From assembly GCF_000013985.1 (NCBI RefSeq), contig NC_008048.1, forward strand, positions 2,046,001-2,110,000: DNA of 64,000 nt, in the 5' to 3' direction. Positions within the stretch are counted from its first letter, which is position 1. Each line of letters begins with the position of its first letter. Below, one piece after another: positions 60,426 to 64,000 of this stretch. Source of the stretch: Sphingopyxis alaskensis RB2256. Lineage in GTDB: Bacteria; Pseudomonadota; Alphaproteobacteria; Sphingomonadales; Sphingomonadaceae. The notes under the pieces were generated by a model. The model had not been told where the DNA came from. It did no database searches and saw only the letters and a list, made by a program, of their open reading frames with translations. The translations under genes and the position numbers were made by a program.

Positions 60426-60970
60426 TGCCCGCCGCCCAGCGTCAGCCGCCGCCACGGTTGCCACAGCGCGGCGATGGCTGCCGGCGGCGCCGCGCCCGAC
60501 CCGTCGCGGGCATCGTGCAGATGCTGTGTCATGCGCAATATCCCCTGCCGGATCGCTTCCGGCACGCCGTTCGGGCCATCGGCGATCCCCGCGCGATAGG
60601 TGACGCGCAGCCGCCCGGCGCCGCCCGCCGCTTCGATCCTTATGTGCGCGCTCCCGTCGCGGCCGACGGACACGCGGTAATCGGCCTCCGCCAGCGGCGT
60701 TTCTCCGCCGCCCGGCGCCAGCAGCGCCACGCTGTCGATGCCGACCACCGGCCGCGCGCCGAGCCGCACCATGCCCGCACCGATCGGCAATCGCTCATCG
60801 ACAGCGCGAATGATCAGCCACTGGCCGATAAAGGCCTCGCAGATATTGGTCGCGGCGCGGACCAGTCCCGCCACCACCGCATCGTCGACCGTCGCGCCCA
60901 GCCGCAGCCAGCCGCGCGCTTCGTTCAGGCTCACCGGCGCGTCGCCGGGCACCAGACTTTCGGCCATCAT
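60422..60970 (-). CDS. GTA head-tail connector (gp6-like)
   Basis: 182 residues. The gp6/TIGR02215 pattern: VPGDAPVSLNEARGWLRLGATVDDAVVAGLVRAATNICEAFIGQWLI, followed by beta-rich middle and GVPEAIRQGILRMTQHLHDARDG. Forms the connector ring under the portal. The start overlaps the previous stop by 4 nt (ATGA) with GGAGGAG upstream. It abuts gp8 directly; no separate gp7 adaptor is present. Confidence 0.86.
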   Translation of the reverse strand: MMAESLVPGDAPVSLNEARGWLRLGATVDDAVVAGLVRAATNICEAFIGQWLIIRAVDERLPIGAGMVRLGARPVVGIDSVALLAPGGGETPLAEADYRVSVGRDGSAHIRIEAAGGAGRLRVTYRAGIADGPNGVPEAIRQGILRMTQHLHDARDGSGAAPPAAIAALWQPWRRLTLGGGQ

Positions 60971-61248
60971 CGCTCCTCCACCCGCATCGTCATCGACCGT
61001 TCGTCGATCTGTCCGTCGCTCATCGTCACGCGGTTCGTGACGCGATAGACGTGGCCCGCGATCCCGCCGGCCAGCGTGACCGTCACTTCCAGCAGGTCGT
61101 GCGCCGCGCCGACCACGATCACCCCGCCATCCTCGGCCGGTTCGACCGACCAGTCGCTCGCGATCACCGCCTGCCCGCCCGGATAGGCGGCCGCCCAGTC
61201 GAACTCGAAATCGATCCGCGTCCCCGGATCCTTCACCATCATCGTCAT
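60967..61248 (-). CDS. Small beta-rich fibre-tail adaptor-like protein
   Basis: 93 residues starting MTMMVKDPGTRIDFEFDWAAAYPGGQAVIASDWSVEP. It is all-beta by pattern, with GHVYRVTNRVTMSDGQIDERSMTMRVEER at the end. Similar short proteins in phages link fibres to tails or carry Ig-like folds. It lies between a fibre module and the connector gene, which fits an adaptor role. Function inferred only from position and style. Confidence 0.62.
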   Translation of the reverse strand: MTMMVKDPGTRIDFEFDWAAAYPGGQAVIASDWSVEPAEDGGVIVVGAAHDLLEVTVTLAGGIAGHVYRVTNRVTMSDGQIDERSMTMRVEER

Positions 61249-61271
61249 TGTCGCGCCCTTTCGTTAGGGTC

Positions 61272-61427
61272 CTATGGTTTGCGCAGCGTCACGCGCCGCG
61301 CCGCCTCGCGCACCGGCGGCGGCGCCGTCTGCGGCGCGGCGGGCTCCGGCCCGGCCCACTCGCTCGCCAGGCCGCGCCGGGCCACATCGGCGATCGCCCG
61401 CGCCGCCAGTGCCGATCCGTCGATCAT
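61272..61427 (-). CDS. 51-residue protein coupled to the fibre gene
   Basis: Starts MIDGSALAARAIADVARRGLASEW and ends RRVTLRKP. The ATG overlaps the fibre stop as ATGA. An amphipathic N-terminal helix and a Pro/Ala-rich linker are visible. The coupling, reading frame and absence of other coding content in 61249-61423 support it as a real gene. Function unknown; could be a fibre chaperone or joint. Confidence 0.6.
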   Translation of the reverse strand: MIDGSALAARAIADVARRGLASEWAGPEPAAPQTAPPPVREAARRVTLRKP

Positions 61428-62917
61428 GCCGCCCCCTCCAGCGCCGCGATCCGCGCTTCCTGCGCCGCGATCAGGAACAGCGCGAGCTGATCGGTGCGGA
61501 CCCCGAAGCGGTCGGCGACGGCCTCGTCCCCGCCCCGCTCATCCCCCGCGTCGTAACAAAGAAAGGCATGGCGGCTGCTCGGATCGCCGCCTTCGACAAC
61601 GGGATCGATCAGGCCTTCGTCGGCCATGATCGCCCATACCGCCTGCGCGCGCACGCCGAAGTGCAGCCGCGCGCCGTCCTCGCCCTTTTCGGCGATCGCG
61701 GCGTTCCATTGAAAGAACCCCAGTTCGCCCGCGATCCGCCGCGCGGCGCGCAGTTCGGCCTCGGTCGGCGGCCCGCGCCATGTCTTTTCGCGCGCGTCAC
61801 TGGTGTTGATCGTGCCGTTGACGGCATAGATTTCGCTGACCCGGTTGACGCTGCCGCCAATGGTATAGGCATTGTCGGCGACCGGATAGAAACCCCCGGC
61901 GGACGAAATCGCCCAGCGATAGGCGCCGCCCGTGCCGAAGCGAATCGGATGGTTCAGGCTGTTCCAGATGTCGAAGCCATCGTCGATCGCCGAATAGCCG
62001 CAGAACCCCTTGGCCCCCGACGGATCGTAAAAGGCCTGATAACAGGCGCCACCGCCGCGCGCCGTGGTCGTTTCGAGCCGCTGTATCTCGCCGCCCGCTT
62101 TCACATGCAGCCGGACAGCCGGGGACGTGCCGACGCCAAGGCCGGTGCCCGACCAGCGACAGATTTCGGTGCCATCGGCGGCGCCGTTGCGCCCCCGGTA
62201 AAGGGCAAAGGCGTCGATCCCCGGAACCTGCCCGATGCACCAGTTGTTGATGCCGGCCTGCGTGAAGCTGATCTGGGCGCCGTTCGGCGTGCCGGAGAGG
62301 TTGGCAAAGTCGGCGAGGATGCCGCGAGCGGGATTGGCGATCGCCACGTTGAACAGATAATTGGGGACGGCTGCGCCGAATATATATCGCCCGTCGGCAT
62401 CGCGAAACGCCAGCGCCGAAAGCGGAATGTTGAACCAGTCCGCGCCGCGGCGAAGTGTCACCGTGTCGCTCGCTTCGCCCGACTCCACGCTGCCATGCAA
62501 TGTCGAAATCGGCTGTCTGGTAGCGACCACGCCGGTCAGGGTCGCCACTTCGCCGCCCAGCGCCGCCACCTCGTCCGCCAGCGCCGCCGCCTCGGTATCG
62601 CGGCCCGCAAACCAGTCGGCGCCAACGGTCAGCGCGATCGTTTTCAGCCCCGGCGCGAAATCGACTGTCGCGCCGCCCGCTGATGAAGCCGCCACCGCGT
62701 CACGCAGCAACCGCCCGCTGCCGTCGATCCGCCCGATCCCGACCTCCCACTGATCGGGATGGGCGATCCCGGCGACGGCATAATGAAACGGAACGCCGGG
62801 CGGCACGGCGCCCGCGAACCGGCGATGGCCGGGCACCGCGCCGGTCGGCGTCAGCGGCCCGGTCCCGCCCTCCTGCGCCAGCTCGCGCACCAGGTCGGCG
62901 AAAAAGGGGGTCGGCAT
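61424..62917 (-). CDS. Tail fibre/spike protein with S74 self-cleaving chaperone domain
   Basis: 497 residues. Residues 1-100 are a small phage domain; 105-135 are a heptad-like coiled coil (EAAALADEVAALGGEVATL); 150-370 a beta-rich receptor-binding part (GAKGFCGYSAIDDGFDIWN); from 368 the intramolecular chaperone domain begins with NTSDAREK. Ser373-Asp374 and Lys378 match the spacing of the Ser911/Asp912/Lys916 autocleavage centre of endosialidase tailspikes. Folds as a trimer and releases its C-terminus. Its place right after the capsid gene is unusual. Confidence 0.85.
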   Translation of the reverse strand: MPTPFFADLVRELAQEGGTGPLTPTGAVPGHRRFAGAVPPGVPFHYAVAGIAHPDQWEVGIGRIDGSGRLLRDAVAASSAGGATVDFAPGLKTIALTVGADWFAGRDTEAAALADEVAALGGEVATLTGVVATRQPISTLHGSVESGEASDTVTLRRGADWFNIPLSALAFRDADGRYIFGAAVPNYLFNVAIANPARGILADFANLSGTPNGAQISFTQAGINNWCIGQVPGIDAFALYRGRNGAADGTEICRWSGTGLGVGTSPAVRLHVKAGGEIQRLETTTARGGGACYQAFYDPSGAKGFCGYSAIDDGFDIWNSLNHPIRFGTGGAYRWAISSAGGFYPVADNAYTIGGSVNRVSEIYAVNGTINTSDAREKTWRGPPTEAELRAARRIAGELGFFQWNAAIAEKGEDGARLHFGVRAQAVWAIMADEGLIDPVVEGGDPSSRHAFLCYDAGDERGGDEAVADRFGVRTDQLALFLIAAQEARIAALEGAA

Positions 62918-63025
62918 GGCAAAGCCATCCTTTCAACGTTTCGGGAATCGGAACAGTTGGCGCCCGGCCCGCTCCCGAAAGGGAAAGGGAAGCCGGACCG
63001 GGCACCCATCGCGCACCAGTGCTGC

Positions 63026-64000
63026 TCAGCTGGCGGCGAATTTCATCAGCTTGATCGCCTGCGAATCGATGATCGCGCCGCCGACCCTTTTGGTTGCATA
63101 GAAATGCACGAAGGGCTTGTTGCTGAACGGATCGCGCAGGATGCGCGTCTCGCCGCGGTCGGCGATCAGATAGCCCGCGCGGAAATTGCCGAAGGCGATC
63201 GACAGGCTGTCGGCCGCAATATCGGGCATGTCCTCGGCCTCGACGACCGGATAGCCGAGCAGGCTCGCCGCCTGTCCCTCGACCAGCCCCGGCTGCCAGA
63301 CGAAGGCGCCGTCCGACGTCTTGAACTTGCGGATGCGCGCCAGCGTATCGCTGTTCATCACCCACACCGCGCCCTGCCGGTACGGAGCTTTCAGCGCATG
63401 GACCAGCTCGACCAGTCTGTCCTCAGGGTTCACCGCCGGAAAGGCGCCCGCGCTGCCCGTCGCCAGATGCTGCAACGTGCCGAACGGCCGCGCACCGTCA
63501 CCCTCGTCGCTCGTCGCATAGGTCAGGAATCCCCTGGGCCGGTTCGTGCCGTTGCCGGTCACGAACGCCGCCCCTTCGGCGACCGCGAACTCGCGCCCGA
63601 TCTCGTCGGCCAGCCAGGCCTCGACGTTGAACATCGCATCGTCGAGCATCGCCTGGCTCGCCGCCGGATTGGCGTAAAGCTCGCCCGACGGCGGCGCGAT
63701 CTCGGCAAAGCTGCGCGTCGCCGTCTCGGGCCGCGCGTCGCTTTCGCCGACCCAGCCCGCGCCCGTCGCGCCCGTCGCGATCAGCTTCCGGTACCCGCTC
63801 GTCCCTGTCTGCACCACGGTCGCGATGCTGCGGATCGGCGACAGCGATTTCAGCGTCGCGGCGATGCTGGTGTCGATCTCGCGCGGCACCGCATAGCCGC
63901 CCTCGGCTCCGCTCGCCCCCGACAGGCTCTTCATCTCCACCCCGGCGTCGATCCCGCGCCGCAGATAACGTTCGACAAAGGCGTCCAGCGCCGGATCGGC
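63026..64000 (-). CDS. GTA major capsid protein, HK97 fold (gp5-like), N-terminus outside window
   Basis: 325 codons visible; the frame is open to the window edge (…LDAFVERYLRRGIDAG). The HK97-type capsid core begins SGAEGGYAVPREIDTSIAATLKSLSPIRSIATVV, with the E-loop and GNGTNRPRGFLTY, and ends KRVGGAIIDSQAIKLMKFAAS. Upstream residues would be the scaffold-like delta domain. The following 108 bp before the fibre gene contain no further gene. Confidence 0.93.
   Translation of the reverse strand, partial: ADPALDAFVERYLRRGIDAGVEMKSLSGASGAEGGYAVPREIDTSIAATLKSLSPIRSIATVVQTGTSGYRKLIATGATGAGWVGESDARPETATRSFAEIAPPSGELYANPAASQAMLDDAMFNVEAWLADEIGREFAVAEGAAFVTGNGTNRPRGFLTYATSDEGDGARPFGTLQHLATGSAGAFPAVNPEDRLVELVHALKAPYRQGAVWVMNSDTLARIRKFKTSDGAFVWQPGLVEGQAASLLGYPVVEAEDMPDIAADSLSIAFGNFRAGYLIADRGETRILRDPFSNKPFVHFYATKRVGGAIIDSQAIKLMKFAAS

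Noticed and set aside
1..64000. CRISPR arrays, rRNA genes, tRNA genes and prophage integrase or attachment sites
   Set aside because: Looked for direct-repeat/spacer patterns, conserved rRNA and tRNA arms and integrase motifs; none found. The phage-like genes are of GTA type without an integration module in the window.

Overview
The window is high-GC, densely coded alphaproteobacterial chromosome. Several traits point to a sphingomonad (Sphingomonadaceae, something like Sphingopyxis). The skp-fabZ junction has no lpx genes, palindromic repeats built on CGAGCGAAGTCGAGA are present, an RcGTA-type gene cluster ends in a DUF2793 gene, and small secreted proteins of sphingomonad type occur. The genus is inferred from gene content, not proven.

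Layout. 1-2465: end of an arginine succinyltransferase operon (astA partial, astB) followed by a spermidine-synthase-like gene. 2676-9747: a small membrane protein, an mcl-type PHA depolymerase, a membrane-anchored alpha/beta hydrolase, an MHS-family transporter, an RhlE-type RNA helicase and glycerol kinase. 9789-21300 (minus strand): rpmE, then a long translation and envelope cluster transcribed rpsB-tsf-pyrH-frr-uppS-cdsA-dxr-rseP-bamA-skp-fabZ. It couples ribosome function, isoprenoid and undecaprenyl supply, phospholipid precursors and outer-membrane assembly. 21614-23379: a small membrane protein behind a LexA-like box, then pssA and psd, which with cdsA give the phosphatidylethanolamine route. 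23542-36342: icd, a Kef-type antiporter, an M16 protease, a nitrilase-family amidase, a small membrane protein, a Nudix hydrolase, a DUF4126 protein, a ferredoxin-reductase-like flavoprotein, an ACT-like protein, an amino-acid dehydrogenase and a divergent Lrp-family regulator. 36649-37541: one IS5-family element with a CTAG duplication. 37542-51803: DgcA-like epimerase, DUF1232 protein, S9 peptidase, fRMsr, two repeat-rich secreted proteins, gamma-glutamyltransferase, PilZ protein, a second PHA depolymerase, MsbA-like ABC exporter, DUF1993 protein, orphan ExbD and an OmpA-family porin.

51934-64000 (minus strand): a gene-transfer-agent-like cluster, transcribed from the major capsid protein (cut by the window edge) through connector, tail tube, chaperones, tape measure and distal tail to the host-specificity protein and DUF2793. 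Almost every junction is a 1-8 nt overlap, so it looks translationally coupled and functional. It differs from the classic Rhodobacter capsulatus layout in four ways. A self-processing S74 tail fibre sits right after the capsid gene. A TIM-barrel-like region sits in the distal tail (gp12) protein rather than in gp15. No gp7 gene lies between gp6 and gp8. A small secreted-protein gene runs on the opposite strand inside the cluster.

Most notable points: the rearranged GTA tail and its inserted opposite-strand gene; a LexA-type box (GAAC-N7-GAAC) before an undescribed 87-residue membrane protein; a 266 bp non-coding element with terminal inverted repeats and a nested hairpin after icd; and an IS whose target duplication supplies the stop codon of the neighbouring gene.
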